DNA of 63,420 nt, taken from DATJFH01 sp035495815 (GTDB lineage Bacteria; Acidobacteriota; Terriglobia; Bryobacterales; Bryobacteraceae). The notes under the pieces are model-generated. The model worked only from the letters and a program-made list of their open reading frames with translations, was not told where the DNA came from and did not search any database. Made by a program: the position numbers and the translations under genes. The stretch is taken from assembly GCA_035495815.1 (NCBI GenBank), contig DATJFH010000350.1, positions 1 through 63,420 of the forward strand, written 5' to 3'. Shown in pieces: positions 41,870-51,600 of the stretch (position 1 is its first letter; each line of letters starts with the position of its first letter).

Positions 41870-42901
41870 ATGAAAGGTTTACTTTTAAAGCAGTACATGG
41901 AGCTCGAGGTGGCCGAACTGCCTCGTCCGGAGATCGGTCCGCAGGACGTGTTGGTGCGGGTGGGGGCTTGCGGTATCTGCGGCAGCGATGTGCACGGGCT
42001 GGACGGTTCGACTGGACGCCGCATTCCTCCGCTGGTGATGGGCCACGAAGCCGCTGGCGTGATCGCCGAAACCGGACGGAGCGTAACCGGCTGGAAGGCC
42101 GGAGACAGGGTTACTTTCGATTCCACCGTCTCCTGCGGCCAGTGTCATTTCTGCCGCCGCGGCGAGATCAACCTCTGCGACAACCGGCAGGTGCTCGGAG
42201 TCTCCTGCGGCGACTACCGGCGCAATGGCGCCTTCGCCGAATATGTGTCGGTGCCGCAGAATATTCTCTACCGTCTTCCCGACGGTCTGGCCTTCGAGCA
42301 TGCCGCGATGATCGAGGCGGTGTCGATCGCCGTGCATGCGGTGAACCTCACGCCCCGCTCTCTGGGCGACACCGCCGTTGTCGTCGGCGCGGGCATGATC
42401 GGACAGCTCACCATCCAGGCCGCGAAAGCAGGCGGATTCGGGCGCGTGTTCGCGGTCGATATCGACGATGCCAAGCTGGCCATGGCCCGAACACTGGGCG
42501 CGGATGAAGCCTTCAACTCGAAGACCTGCGACGCGCCCGCCGAGATCGCCGCGCGCACCGGCGGCCACGGAGCGGACGCCGCCCTCGAAGCCGTCGGCTC
42601 CACCGACCCGATTCGCACGGCGATCGCTTCGGTCCGTAAAGGAGGCGCGGTCACCCTCATCGGAAACATCACCCCCAAGATCGAACTGCCGCTGCAATCG
42701 GTGGTAACGCGTCAGATCCGCCTGCAGGGATCCTGCGCGTCGTCGGGAGAATATCCAGCCTGCATCGCGCTGCTTTCAAGCGGGGCCATTCGCGTGGACA
42801 GCATGATCAGCGCCCGCACCGGACTCGACGACGCCCCCCGCTGGTTCGACCGGCTCTACAAGCACGAGCCGAATCTGATGAAAGTGATCGTGCAGCCGTG
42901 A
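41870..42901 (+). CDS. Zinc-dependent medium-chain dehydrogenase (polyol/sugar type)
   Basis: The 343-residue enzyme is a zinc MDR dehydrogenase. The catalytic zinc site has Cys37 in GICGSD and the His-Glu in VMGHEAAG (about 59-60), and the structural zinc site has four cysteines in CGQCHFCRRGEINLC. The NAD-binding motif is VVGAGMIGQLTIQ. It resembles threonine, galactitol-phosphate and L-idonate dehydrogenases. Its stop overlaps the next gene (GTGA), and the partner is an SDR of the gluconate-5-dehydrogenase type, a combination like the IdnD-IdnO pair of idonate metabolism; the actual sugar acid is inferred, not shown. Confidence 0.85.
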   Translation: MKGLLLKQYMELEVAELPRPEIGPQDVLVRVGACGICGSDVHGLDGSTGRRIPPLVMGHEAAGVIAETGRSVTGWKAGDRVTFDSTVSCGQCHFCRRGEINLCDNRQVLGVSCGDYRRNGAFAEYVSVPQNILYRLPDGLAFEHAAMIEAVSIAVHAVNLTPRSLGDTAVVVGAGMIGQLTIQAAKAGGFGRVFAVDIDDAKLAMARTLGADEAFNSKTCDAPAEIAARTGGHGADAALEAVGSTDPIRTAIASVRKGGAVTLIGNITPKIELPLQSVVTRQIRLQGSCASSGEYPACIALLSSGAIRVDSMISARTGLDDAPRWFDRLYKHEPNLMKVIVQP

Positions 42902-43692
42902 GTTCGCCTTACTTCGATCTCAGCGGCCGGGTAGCCCTGGTCACCGGCGCAAGCCGGGGCCTCGGCCAGTACTTCGGACGCGCCCTCGCCCGCGCCGGCG
43001 CGGACCTCGTCGTCACCAGCCGCACGCTCGATTCCCTGCGGGATTTCCAAACGGAAATCGAGGCGCTCGGCCGCCGCGCCGTTCCGCTCGAGCTGGATGT
43101 CCGGGACCATGACAGCATTCAACGCATGGCCGAGGCAGCCGCCGGAGCCTATCCGAAAATCGACATCCTGGTGAACAACGCCGGCTGCAACGTGCGCAAA
43201 CCGGCGCTCGACATCAGCTGGGACGATTGGAACCTGGTGCTCGAAACCAACCTCCGCGGAACGTTCTTCGTGGCCCAGGCCGTGGCCCGAAAAATGATCC
43301 CTCACGGCTACGGACGCATCATCAACATCGGTTCGGTGACCAGTGTCTTCGGTTATGCCGGCCTCTCCCCATACACCGCCAGCCGCGGCGGCGTAAAGCA
43401 GTTGACGATGAGCCTGGCCGACGATTGGGGCCCTCTCGGCATCACCGTCAACTGTCTTGCTCCCGGGTGGTTCCGGACCGAGCAGAACAAGGTTCTTTAC
43501 GAAAACAAGGAATGGCTCGACTACATCTGCGACCGAATCCCGGTCCGGCGCCCGGGCCAGCCCCAAGATTTGGACGGCGCCGTAGTCTTCCTGGCATCCG
43601 AAGAAAGCCGTTATATCACGGGGCAGACACTGCTTGTCGACGGAGGAATTTCAACAGGCGCAACCCGGGCGACAGTGGCAAAAAAAGCCTGA
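42898..43692 (+). CDS. Short-chain dehydrogenase with Tyr-x3-Arg active site
   Basis: The 264-residue SDR (gluconate-5-dehydrogenase-like) has the cofactor motif VTGASRGLGQYFGR (about 15-28) and NNAGCNVRKP. The catalytic Ser is in NIGSVTS and Tyr159 in SPYTASRGG, where the usual YxxxK lysine is Arg163. The Arg is certain at the base level (CGC). The GTG start overlaps the zinc dehydrogenase stop (GTGA at 42898-42901). With that gene it looks like a two-step sugar-acid interconversion operon. Whether the Arg variant is active is unknown. Confidence 0.85.
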   Translation: MSSPYFDLSGRVALVTGASRGLGQYFGRALARAGADLVVTSRTLDSLRDFQTEIEALGRRAVPLELDVRDHDSIQRMAEAAAGAYPKIDILVNNAGCNVRKPALDISWDDWNLVLETNLRGTFFVAQAVARKMIPHGYGRIINIGSVTSVFGYAGLSPYTASRGGVKQLTMSLADDWGPLGITVNCLAPGWFRTEQNKVLYENKEWLDYICDRIPVRRPGQPQDLDGAVVFLASEESRYITGQTLLVDGGISTGATRATVAKKA

Positions 43693-43772
43693 CCCCGGAT
43701 TCCCTTCCTTTTGTTAACTCTTTGTAGTTAATGGTTCTGCAAGCTGGCATTGATCTTGCAAGTAACCCTTTC

Positions 43773-44822
43773 ATGAAGATTGCACAGGTAGCGCCTCTCT
43801 ACGAGAGCGTACCCCCCAAGTATTACGGAGGCACCGAGCGAGTGGTCTCCTACCTGACGGAGGAATTGGTGCGTCAAGGACACGATGTGACCTTGTTCGC
43901 CAGCGGCGATTCCGTGACTCGCGCCCATCTGGCGCCCGCTTGTCCCAGCGGGCTGCGTCTGAATAGGCATTGTATCGATCAGATGGCGCATCACATTGGC
44001 ATGCTGGAGATGGTTTTCAGCCGCGCGGAGGAGTTCGACGTGGTTCACTTCCACATCGACTATATGCACTTCCCATTCAGCAAGAGGCAGTCGATAGCTT
44101 CCCTGACGACGCTGCATGGACGTCTCGATCTTCCCGACCTGGTTCCCCTGTACCGGCAGTTTCCCGACATACCCGTGGTCTCAATCTCCAATGCGCAGCG
44201 GAAGCCGCTGCCGTGGATCAACTGGCAATCCACTGTTTATCACGGCCTGCCGGATGTGTACGATCTCCAGCTCGGCGGCAAGTACCTTGCGTTTCTCGGC
44301 CGCATCTCGCCGGAAAAACGGCTGGACAGGGCGATCGAGATCGCCAGACGCGCGGGCCTGGAAATCAAGATCGCGGCCAAAGTCGCCAAGGCGGACCAGG
44401 AGTATTTCAAAGAGATCATCAAGCCGATGCTCAAGGATCCACGGGTCGACTATGTGGGAGAAATCGGCGAGCGTGAAAAGAACCAGTTTCTCGGAGGAGC
44501 GCTGGCGCTGCTGTTCCCGATCGATTGGCCCGAGCCCTTCGGGATGGTGATGATCGAGGCCATGGCGTGCGGAACGCCGGTGATCGCTTATCCCCACGGA
44601 TCCACGCCGGAAGTCATCGATGACGGCGTCACCGGATTCCTGGTCAATCGGATCGACGACGCGGTGGCCGCCGTTGAGCGAGCTTCCACCCTGAGCCGGA
44701 GCCGTTGCCGCGAAGTTTTCGAGCAGCGCTTCAGCGCGGAACGCATGGCCCGCGATTATGTAACCGCGTACCGGCGCCTGCTGGTGGGCGTTGCAGAGCC
44801 TTCCCTTACGTCGGCGGCGTAA
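43773..44822 (+). CDS. Glycosyltransferase family 4
   Basis: The 349-residue GT-B fold enzyme starts MKIAQVAPLYESVPPKYYGGTERVVSYLTEELVRQGH, typical of retaining GT4 glycosyltransferases. The nucleotide-sugar binding Glu-x7-Glu is in PEPFGMVMIEAMACGTPVIA (about residues 254-273), with YLAFLGRISPEKRLD as the domain-II start. The earlier in-frame ATG at 43731 is rejected because the conserved N-terminus begins at 43773. Acceptor and donor are unknown. It lies 18 bases before the debranching-like gene, so the two form a unit, perhaps for a compatible-solute glycoside or a polysaccharide. Confidence 0.88.
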   Translation: MKIAQVAPLYESVPPKYYGGTERVVSYLTEELVRQGHDVTLFASGDSVTRAHLAPACPSGLRLNRHCIDQMAHHIGMLEMVFSRAEEFDVVHFHIDYMHFPFSKRQSIASLTTLHGRLDLPDLVPLYRQFPDIPVVSISNAQRKPLPWINWQSTVYHGLPDVYDLQLGGKYLAFLGRISPEKRLDRAIEIARRAGLEIKIAAKVAKADQEYFKEIIKPMLKDPRVDYVGEIGEREKNQFLGGALALLFPIDWPEPFGMVMIEAMACGTPVIAYPHGSTPEVIDDGVTGFLVNRIDDAVAAVERASTLSRSRCREVFEQRFSAERMARDYVTAYRRLLVGVAEPSLTSAA

Positions 44823-44840
44823 CTCTCTCCGGGAGAAACA

Positions 44841-47000
44841 GTGGAATATATCGAGGTTGGCGATCAATACTACATCCTGGCGAAATCGCCTCTTGCCGAT
44901 GACCGGACACTCGTTCTCAAAGAGGCGGATACGTTCGCGATTTTCGATCGTTACGGAGATATCCAGCCGGTCGGCTTGGGCGAACAGGGCATTTACCAGA
45001 ACGGCTCGCGTTTTCTTTCGAGGCTGGTCTTGCATCTCGAGGGGAAGCGGCCGATGCTGCTCAGCTCCACCGTCCGCGAGGACAATGTGGTTCTCGCCGT
45101 GGACCTGACCAACCCCGATATATTCGGCGACAGCGAGATCACTCTGCCGCGCGGGTCGATCCATATTTATCGCTCGAAATTCCTCTATGAGCGGGTCTGC
45201 TACGAACAGTTCCAACTGCGCAATTATGGTCTGCACCCGGTGAACACGTCGCTGTCGCTCCGTTTTGAGAGCGACTTCGCCGACATCTTCGAAGTGCGGG
45301 GGCAGAGCAGGGAGCGGAAGGGACGCCTGCTCGAAGGCTCGGTGTCGCCGTCTTGCGCCGTGCTGGAATATGAAGGGCTCGACGGCGTCATTCGCCGCAC
45401 CCGCATCGAATGCTCCCCCCCGCCGAAGGAGTTCACGCGAGCTTCCCTGGTTCTCGACTTGCGCCTCGAGCCGGGGGAAGAGACCAGCTTTCTGATCACC
45501 TTGAGTTTCGAAACGGGCAGCGACCGGCGGCAGCCATGCTCCTACGAGTGCGCCCTCTCGAACGCCAGCTGGATCAACCGCAAGGACTCCGTCAGCTGTT
45601 CCATCTATACCTCCAACGAGCAGTTCAACGACTGGCTGAACCGCTCCACCGCGGATCTGCGGATGATGATCACGACGACGCCTTTCGGTGAATACCCCTA
45701 CGCCGGCGTGCCCTGGTTCAGTACGGTTTTCGGCCGCGACGGAATCATTACGGCGCTCGAATATCTGTGGATCGAGCCCAAACTCGCTCGAGGCGTGCTG
45801 GGCTTTCTGGCGGCGCATCAGGCTACCGAATCGCTGCCGTTGCAGGACGCCGAACCCGGCAAGATCCTGCATGAAACGCGCGACAGTGAAATGGCGATTC
45901 TCGGTGAAGTGCCGTTTCATCGTTATTACGGCAGCGTCGATTCCACGCCGCTTTTCGTCATGCTGGCCGCGGCTTATTACGAACGGACCGGAGACCTGGA
46001 GTTTCTCCGTTCGATCTGGAGCAACGTCGAGCTCGCCATAGATTGGATGGACCGCTACGGTGACATGGATGGAGACGGGTTCGTCGAATACTACCGGCAT
46101 TCCTCGAAGGGGCTGGTCCAGCAGGGCTGGAAAGATTCGCAGGACTCGGTTTTTCACAGTGACGGGACGCTGGCGGAAGGTCCCATCGCGTTGTGCGAGG
46201 TCCAGGGTTACTGCTACGCCGCCAAACTCGGCGCGGCCGATGTAGCCGCGGCGTTGGGCCAGTTCGAAAAGGCCCTGGAACTGAGGCGGCAGGCCGCCCG
46301 GCTTCGAGAGCGGTTCGAAAAGACCTTCTGGTGTGATGATCTTTCCACTTATGCCATCGCCCTCGACGGCATGAAGAGCCCGTGCCGCGTGCGGACGTCG
46401 AACGCGGGACACTGTCTTTATACGGGAATCGCCTCGGAGGAGCACGCCGAGAGTGTGGCCCGGACCCTGTTCGACGGCGCAGGGTATTCGGGCTGGGGCA
46501 TCCGCACCGTGGCCGGCTCCCAGGCACGCTATAATCCCATGTCCTACCACAACGGGTCCGTATGGCCGCACGATAACGCTCTGGTGGCCATGGGACTGGC
46601 GCGTTACGGCCGCAAGGACCTGGCAGTGAGGGTGCTCACCGGGATGTTCGACCTGTCCCTGTTCGTCAACCTGCACCGCATACCGGAGCTGTTCTGCGGC
46701 TTCCAGCGGCGGCCGGGTAAGGGTCCGACGCAGTACCCGGTGGCCTGCGCCCCGCAGTCCTGGGCGGCAGGCGCGGTGTTCCTTCTGCTGCAGGCTTGCC
46801 TCGGCCTCACCGTGCGCGCGCGGCGCAACCAGATCTCCCTCGACCATCCGCTGCTCCCCGAATCGCTGGAACGCGTGGATATTCGCTCCCTGCGATGCAA
46901 GGATTCGGTGGTCGACCTGAAACTCGAGCGGTACGGCGACATTGTCGGCGTCGATGTGAGGCGGCGCGAGGGTGACGTCGAGATCGTCTCCGTTGTCTGA
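44841..47000 (+). CDS. Amylo-alpha-1,6-glucosidase/glycogen-debranching-like glycosidase
   Basis: The 719-residue protein has an N-terminal glycogen-debranching beta domain (about 1-240) and a C-terminal (alpha/alpha)6 glucosidase domain (about 265-700). The latter has FSTVFGRDGIITALE, DGDGFVEYYRHSSKGLVQQGWKDSQDSVFH and YNPMSYHNGSVWPHDNALVAMGLARYG. This family includes bacterial debranching-like enzymes and relatives acting on glucosyl-glycerate type solutes. A GTG start at 44841 follows GGGAGA by five bases. The upstream GT4 gene is 18 bases away. A glycogen role is possible, but no glycogen synthase or phosphorylase is near, so an osmolyte or glycoside pathway is equally likely. Confidence 0.85.
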   Translation: MEYIEVGDQYYILAKSPLADDRTLVLKEADTFAIFDRYGDIQPVGLGEQGIYQNGSRFLSRLVLHLEGKRPMLLSSTVREDNVVLAVDLTNPDIFGDSEITLPRGSIHIYRSKFLYERVCYEQFQLRNYGLHPVNTSLSLRFESDFADIFEVRGQSRERKGRLLEGSVSPSCAVLEYEGLDGVIRRTRIECSPPPKEFTRASLVLDLRLEPGEETSFLITLSFETGSDRRQPCSYECALSNASWINRKDSVSCSIYTSNEQFNDWLNRSTADLRMMITTTPFGEYPYAGVPWFSTVFGRDGIITALEYLWIEPKLARGVLGFLAAHQATESLPLQDAEPGKILHETRDSEMAILGEVPFHRYYGSVDSTPLFVMLAAAYYERTGDLEFLRSIWSNVELAIDWMDRYGDMDGDGFVEYYRHSSKGLVQQGWKDSQDSVFHSDGTLAEGPIALCEVQGYCYAAKLGAADVAAALGQFEKALELRRQAARLRERFEKTFWCDDLSTYAIALDGMKSPCRVRTSNAGHCLYTGIASEEHAESVARTLFDGAGYSGWGIRTVAGSQARYNPMSYHNGSVWPHDNALVAMGLARYGRKDLAVRVLTGMFDLSLFVNLHRIPELFCGFQRRPGKGPTQYPVACAPQSWAAGAVFLLLQACLGLTVRARRNQISLDHPLLPESLERVDIRSLRCKDSVVDLKLERYGDIVGVDVRRREGDVEIVSVV

Positions 47001-47048
47001 CCGCCCGTCGCCGGTCGTTACGCTATACTTGGAATTTCAATCCAGGTT

Positions 47049-47672
47049 ATGCGCGACAAGGTTTGCAGCGACAGTGAAACCTTCGGCCGTTTGTTTGCGG
47101 AGGCGCAGCAGGGCAGCCGGCTCGCTGAGAACGTTTTTTACGGAATGACGTTCCGCCGCCTGCGCTCGATTGCGCTGACACTGTTGCGGAAAGAACGCGC
47201 CGGACATACGCTCCAGCCGACGGCTTTGGTCAGCGAGATGTTTCTGAAATTCCGCGCGCGCGGAACGCGGATTCTGGGAGAAGAGCATTTTTTCCGCGTC
47301 GCCGCTCGCGCCATGCAGCAGGTCCTCATCGACAGCGCGCGGGCCAAATTTGCGTTGAAGAGAATACCGCCGGAACTCGTCGCCGAGTTCCTGAGCAGCG
47401 CCGGTCCATCTGGTATCGACACGGAGCTTTGCCTCGCCGTGAGGATGGTCCTCGAGAAGCTTCGCCGGATCGATCCGGTGGCGGCGGAAACAGTTTGGCT
47501 CCGTTTCGTCGAAGGCCTGACGATCGAAGAAGTCAGCCGGTCCCAGGCCCGGGAATTCTGGCGGGTTCGCGCCGACTGCGATTTCGGGCTGCGCTGGATG
47601 GCAGAGCAGCTCGAACTGCCGCCTGCTCCCCGGCGCGCCAATCCCTGCGTCGCCGAATCATTATCTCTTTGA
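47049..47672 (+). CDS. ECF sigma factor, acidobacterial type
   Basis: The 207-residue protein is an ECF sigma-70 factor of the type common in Acidobacteria and Planctomycetes. Sigma-2 helices contain FRRLRSIALTLLRKERAGHTLQPTALVSEMFLKFR and FFRVAARAMQQVLIDSARAK, and sigma-4 contains VWLRFVEGLTIEEVSRSQAREFWRVRADCDFGLRWMAEQLE. It has no linked anti-sigma factor. A TATACT sequence lies about 20 bases upstream of the ATG, but no -35 was identified. It precedes a secreted protein with a Solibacter-type domain by 82 bases; whether that gene is a target is open. Confidence 0.88.
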   Translation: MRDKVCSDSETFGRLFAEAQQGSRLAENVFYGMTFRRLRSIALTLLRKERAGHTLQPTALVSEMFLKFRARGTRILGEEHFFRVAARAMQQVLIDSARAKFALKRIPPELVAEFLSSAGPSGIDTELCLAVRMVLEKLRRIDPVAAETVWLRFVEGLTIEEVSRSQAREFWRVRADCDFGLRWMAEQLELPPAPRRANPCVAESLSL

Positions 47673-47754
47673 GATAGAGTGTCTTCCGCTCCCCAACCGC
47701 CCGCCGCTGATCCGTTTCCTTCCCATTTTGCGCTTCCTTTTTCAGGTGGAATGC

Positions 47755-48606
47755 ATGACCCTTTCCCAGTCGCTTTTCTGTGCCGCGGCTCTGGCGTTTC
47801 GCATTGCCGGAGCCGAGCCTGTCATCGCCCCCCGGGGCGTCGCCGGCGCCGCTACACCGCACGGAACGCCGGTAGGGCCGATCGCCCGTGGATCGCTCTT
47901 CACGATATCCGGAGAGAACCTTGGACCCTCGATGCCCGAACAGGCGGGATTTCCGCTGCCCTCCTCCGGCGGACTGGCCGGAACGTCGGTTCAGATCTCG
48001 GTGGGGAATAATCGGCTGGACGCTCTCCTCGTCTCCACCTCCGCCACCGAGGTCCTCGCCCTCCTGCCTTCGAAGACGCCCTTGGGAGCAGCCTCAGTCA
48101 CCGTCACTTACCAGGGCCGGAAGAGCGCGCCCGCGCCGTTCGAGGTGGTCGGCAGCCGGTTCGGAATCTTCACCGTGGATCAGAGCGGCAGTGGACAAGC
48201 CGCCGCCGGCAATCACGCTCCAGGCTGGCAGCGTCCCAATTCTTTTGACCAGCCGGCCCGGACCGGTCAGACGGTCGCTCTTTTCGGTACCGGACTTGGG
48301 CCTGTCCCATTCGACGAAGCCGTTCAAGCGTTGCAGGAAGATCTCAACCTCGATGTGGAGGTATCGGTTGCCGGCCGCAACGCATACGTTCTTTACAAGG
48401 GCCGCAACTCGTGTTGCGCCGGCGTCGACGAGATCGACATCATCATTCCCGATTTCGTGGCCGGATGCTCCGTCCCCGTGCTGGTGCGGGTGGGAGAAGC
48501 TGTCAGCAACGCCGCGACTCTCGCAATCGAGCCCGAAGGCAGGACGTGCGCCCATCCGGCCGGCGTTTCCGCGCTCGGAAGCAACGCCGCCGCACCGGGC
48601 GAGTGA
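47755..48606 (+). CDS. Secreted protein with Solibacter-type C-terminal domain repeats
   Basis: The 283-residue product from ATG 47755 starts with a signal peptide (MTLSQSLFCAAALAFRIAG, cleaved near AEP). The body resembles the ~215-residue domain described as the Solibacter uncharacterised C-terminal domain (TIGR03437): the phrase GPIARGSLFTISGENLGPS near its start, LLVSTSATEVLALLPSKTPLG, and a second half with ARTGQTVALFGTGLGPV, DEIDIIIPDFVAGC and VPVLVRVG. The domain has an Ig/TIG-like pattern. Function is unknown; in Solibacter it occurs on many extracellular proteins. A Shine-Dalgarno AGGTGGA precedes the ATG. Confidence 0.82.
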   Translation: MTLSQSLFCAAALAFRIAGAEPVIAPRGVAGAATPHGTPVGPIARGSLFTISGENLGPSMPEQAGFPLPSSGGLAGTSVQISVGNNRLDALLVSTSATEVLALLPSKTPLGAASVTVTYQGRKSAPAPFEVVGSRFGIFTVDQSGSGQAAAGNHAPGWQRPNSFDQPARTGQTVALFGTGLGPVPFDEAVQALQEDLNLDVEVSVAGRNAYVLYKGRNSCCAGVDEIDIIIPDFVAGCSVPVLVRVGEAVSNAATLAIEPEGRTCAHPAGVSALGSNAAAPGE

Positions 48607-48621
48607 GATCGGTGGTTAAGG

Positions 48622-48646
48622 CCGGCGTGTGCGGCGTCCACGCCGG
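48622..48646. terminator. Bidirectional terminator candidate between convergent genes
   Basis: CCGGCGTG (48622-48629) and CACGCCGG (48639-48646) form a perfect 8-base stem with a 9-base loop in the 51-base gap between the secreted-protein gene and the TamB-like gene, which converge. Confidence 0.55.
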
Positions 48647-48657
48647 ATCGCAGGCCC

Positions 48658-51600
48658 CTATTTGAATCGCTTCTTATACAAAAAATCCAGGCCGAACAGG
48701 CCGTTTTCGTCCCTCAGGGCGATCGCCGACCAGTTCTTGTTCAGCGCCCACTCAATTCGCACGACCACCTGGTTGGTGCTGGCGATGTTGGTAATGTAAG
48801 TGAACGTCACGTCCTTGGTCACCTGCTGCTCCAGCGTCACCCGCGCCTGGGGGTTGTTTTCCACGCCGGTGATGCGCGGGTTGATCTTGAGGCTGCTGAC
48901 CCCGAAGAATCTCTGCAGCCGGCTCGACACCGGGTTGGCGACCACCTGCCCGATCAGCGCGCTCGGTCCCAGGTGCGTGAACCCCTGCTGCGGCGCGTTC
49001 TGCCTGGCCGCCAGCGTCGGCTCCGACGACGGCGCGCTTCCCGTCGCCAGCAGCGCCAGCACGTCCGCGTAGGACATCGGCGGATCCGACCGCGGCGTGA
49101 TGTTGAGCTTGTTGATCGGCCCGGAGATCGTCAGCGTCACGTCGATCCCCTGCACCCGCGTCTCCAGATCCACGTTCAGCACCGGATCGAGCTTCACCGG
49201 GTTGGCAAAGGTGACCGAGCCCTGGTCGATGGTGTACTTGGTGCCGAAGAAGTTGATCTCGCCCTGCGTTACGTTCAGCCGCCCCAGCAGCACTGGATTG
49301 TAGGGAGTGCCCTGCAGCCGCAGGTTTCCCTCCACCTGAATATCCTGCGCCAGCGAGCTGACGAAGCTGATGTCGGGCGCGGTCTCCACCCGGACGTCGA
49401 ACTGCATTCCGCTCAGCGGCCCGGTGCGCGCCGAAGGAGTACGCACCGGTTCGGTGGCTTTTCCCAGAATCGATGAAAAATCCGTATGGGGCGCAAAACC
49501 GGTCCGCAGCACGGTCACCAGCCCTGAGAGCGTGCTGCGCTGCGTAGTCCCCAGCAGGCGAAGTTCGGCGTTGGCGGAGGTGCTGACGCCTTCCGGGTAC
49601 CGCACCCGGACGTCCTTGGCGTTGACGTTCACCCGGTAGGTGAGCTGGCTTCCTGCAAAACCCACCACGCCGCTCAGCGATACCGATCCGCCTCCGACCA
49701 GGCCGGTGAAATCCTGCAACGTCGCCTGGTCCCCGCTGAACAGGATGGAGCCGTTGGCGTTGGAGAGCCCTGTGTTGATGTCCGCCAGGTGCACCGAGCC
49801 TCGCCGAACGTCGAGCCGGCCATTGATCGACGGCTGTTCGGGCGTCCCGCGAATCGAGGCGTTCATCGTCACCGCCCCGGCCGTTTCGATGTCCGGCGTC
49901 AGGTTGCGTAGAATCGCCAGGTTCACGCCGCCGTTCACGCGAAGATCCAGGTTGAACTTCGGATCGATCGCGGCCGTGCCGGTGACGTTGAAATCGGATG
50001 ACGGCCCGGTGAAATGCGCCCTCGATACCGTGATGATGGATCGCGCCATGGTGAACTGAACCGGCCCCTCGTTGCGGAGGATAAACCGCTCCGCCGGCGC
50101 TTTCTCGGAGACCTGCTCCACCGGATAGACTTCCAGCGTCGACAGCGAGGCGGACGCCTTCCAGGCGGGCACGTCCAGCGCCGGTCCCGCTATGGTGACC
50201 GTCCCCTCCATGGAGCCGTCGAAAGCCGGCGCCTTCGATTCTCCGGCGGCTCCGAGCCACGCCCGCGCCTTGCCCAGGGAAATGCGTGAGAAGCGGGCAG
50301 TGCCTTCCCCGGGATACCCCGGCTCGAGCCGCCACTGGCCGGACGCCGTGATATTCGAATTCAGGAAATCCGAGTCCAGCTTGACTCGCAGCACGGAACC
50401 GTCGGTCTGCGCCGCCGCTTTCATCGCGCCGAACAGTCGCCCGTCCAGGCGCAGATCCCGCGCGGCCACATTGCCCTTGAGCGCCGTGAGCATCACCTCC
50501 GGAGGCTTGCCGGCCTGCGTGGCGCGAAGGTTGGCCGCGCCCTCGAAATCCACTCTCGCGAAACCCGTCAGGCCCGGCTGTCTCTGTTTCAATGTCTCGA
50601 ATCGCTGCAGCGCCATCTCGTTGCCGGCGACGCTGAACTGCGCTCTTCCGTTGCGAAACTCCGGAGCGCCCTCGAAAGGCTTGGACGGCTCGAACGAAGC
50701 GCTCCCCGACAATTGCGCCGGCCCCGCGCTCATCGTGATCTGCGGAACGCGCACCGCGCGGGAGGAGTATTCCAGCTTCGCCTGTACGCGGTCGAACGGC
50801 TCGTCCCAGGCGACCCCCTTCGTCAGAGTCACGTCTCCCGCCGCCTTCGGATCGCCCAGCGTCCCGTCCACGCGGCCGGAAAGCGCCAGCCCGCCCTTGA
50901 TCCGGATCTGCTTCTCGCCCGCCAGATCCAGCCATTCGGAAATCTCGGCGCCGCGCACCCTCACGGTCGCCGTAATCGGGCTCGACGGCCTGGTTCCCCA
51001 ATCATCCATACCCAGCGACGCCGCAACCTGCGCCTGCTCCGCGCCGCGCGTGAGCGTCCCTTCCTTCACCACCACGGACGATTCATTTGCGCTCACCTGC
51101 CCCGTGAAACGGTCGAACTGGATTCCGGAGTATACGAAGCGCTCCACCGCCACCGCTCCGGCGGCGTCCGGAGACTTCAGATTTCCCGTTACCACCCCCT
51201 CGAAGCTGGCGCTCCCGGTCTTCAGCTCAATGGGAAACGATTTCAGCGGCGTGGTCAAAAGCGCGTTCACCGACGGCAGTATTTTCTGCAGGTCCGTCGA
51301 GGTGATCCGCACCTGCATCTTCTCGTTGAGCGTCCCGGAGGCATCGACAACCATGCCCGGCGCCTGGATGTGGGAATTGGCGAAAGTCAGCGTCTTGGGC
51401 GCCCCGTCGTAGCGCACGCTCGCCGTGCCTTCAATCGGGATCCCGCCGGGCGCGGGCGCGATCACTACATCGGCGGTCGCGAAACCGAAGGTTCCGGTGA
51501 GCGGGCTCTCGAGCGTCATCGGACCTGAAGCGGACCCGGTCCAGAGGGACCGCTCCACCGGCGTCAGCCCCGGGACCAGCGCCTCGAGCGCCCGCTCCGT

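Noticed and set aside
44181..46847. 888-residue open frame on the minus strand
   Set aside because: It lies antisense to the GT4 and debranching-like genes, has low-complexity Arg/Gly/His composition and no family motif; high GC creates such shadow frames.
48752..51001. 749-residue open frame on the minus strand inside tamB
   Set aside because: Same strand but another frame than the TamB gene; Gly/Arg-rich with no motifs, while the TamB frame is continuous and family-like.
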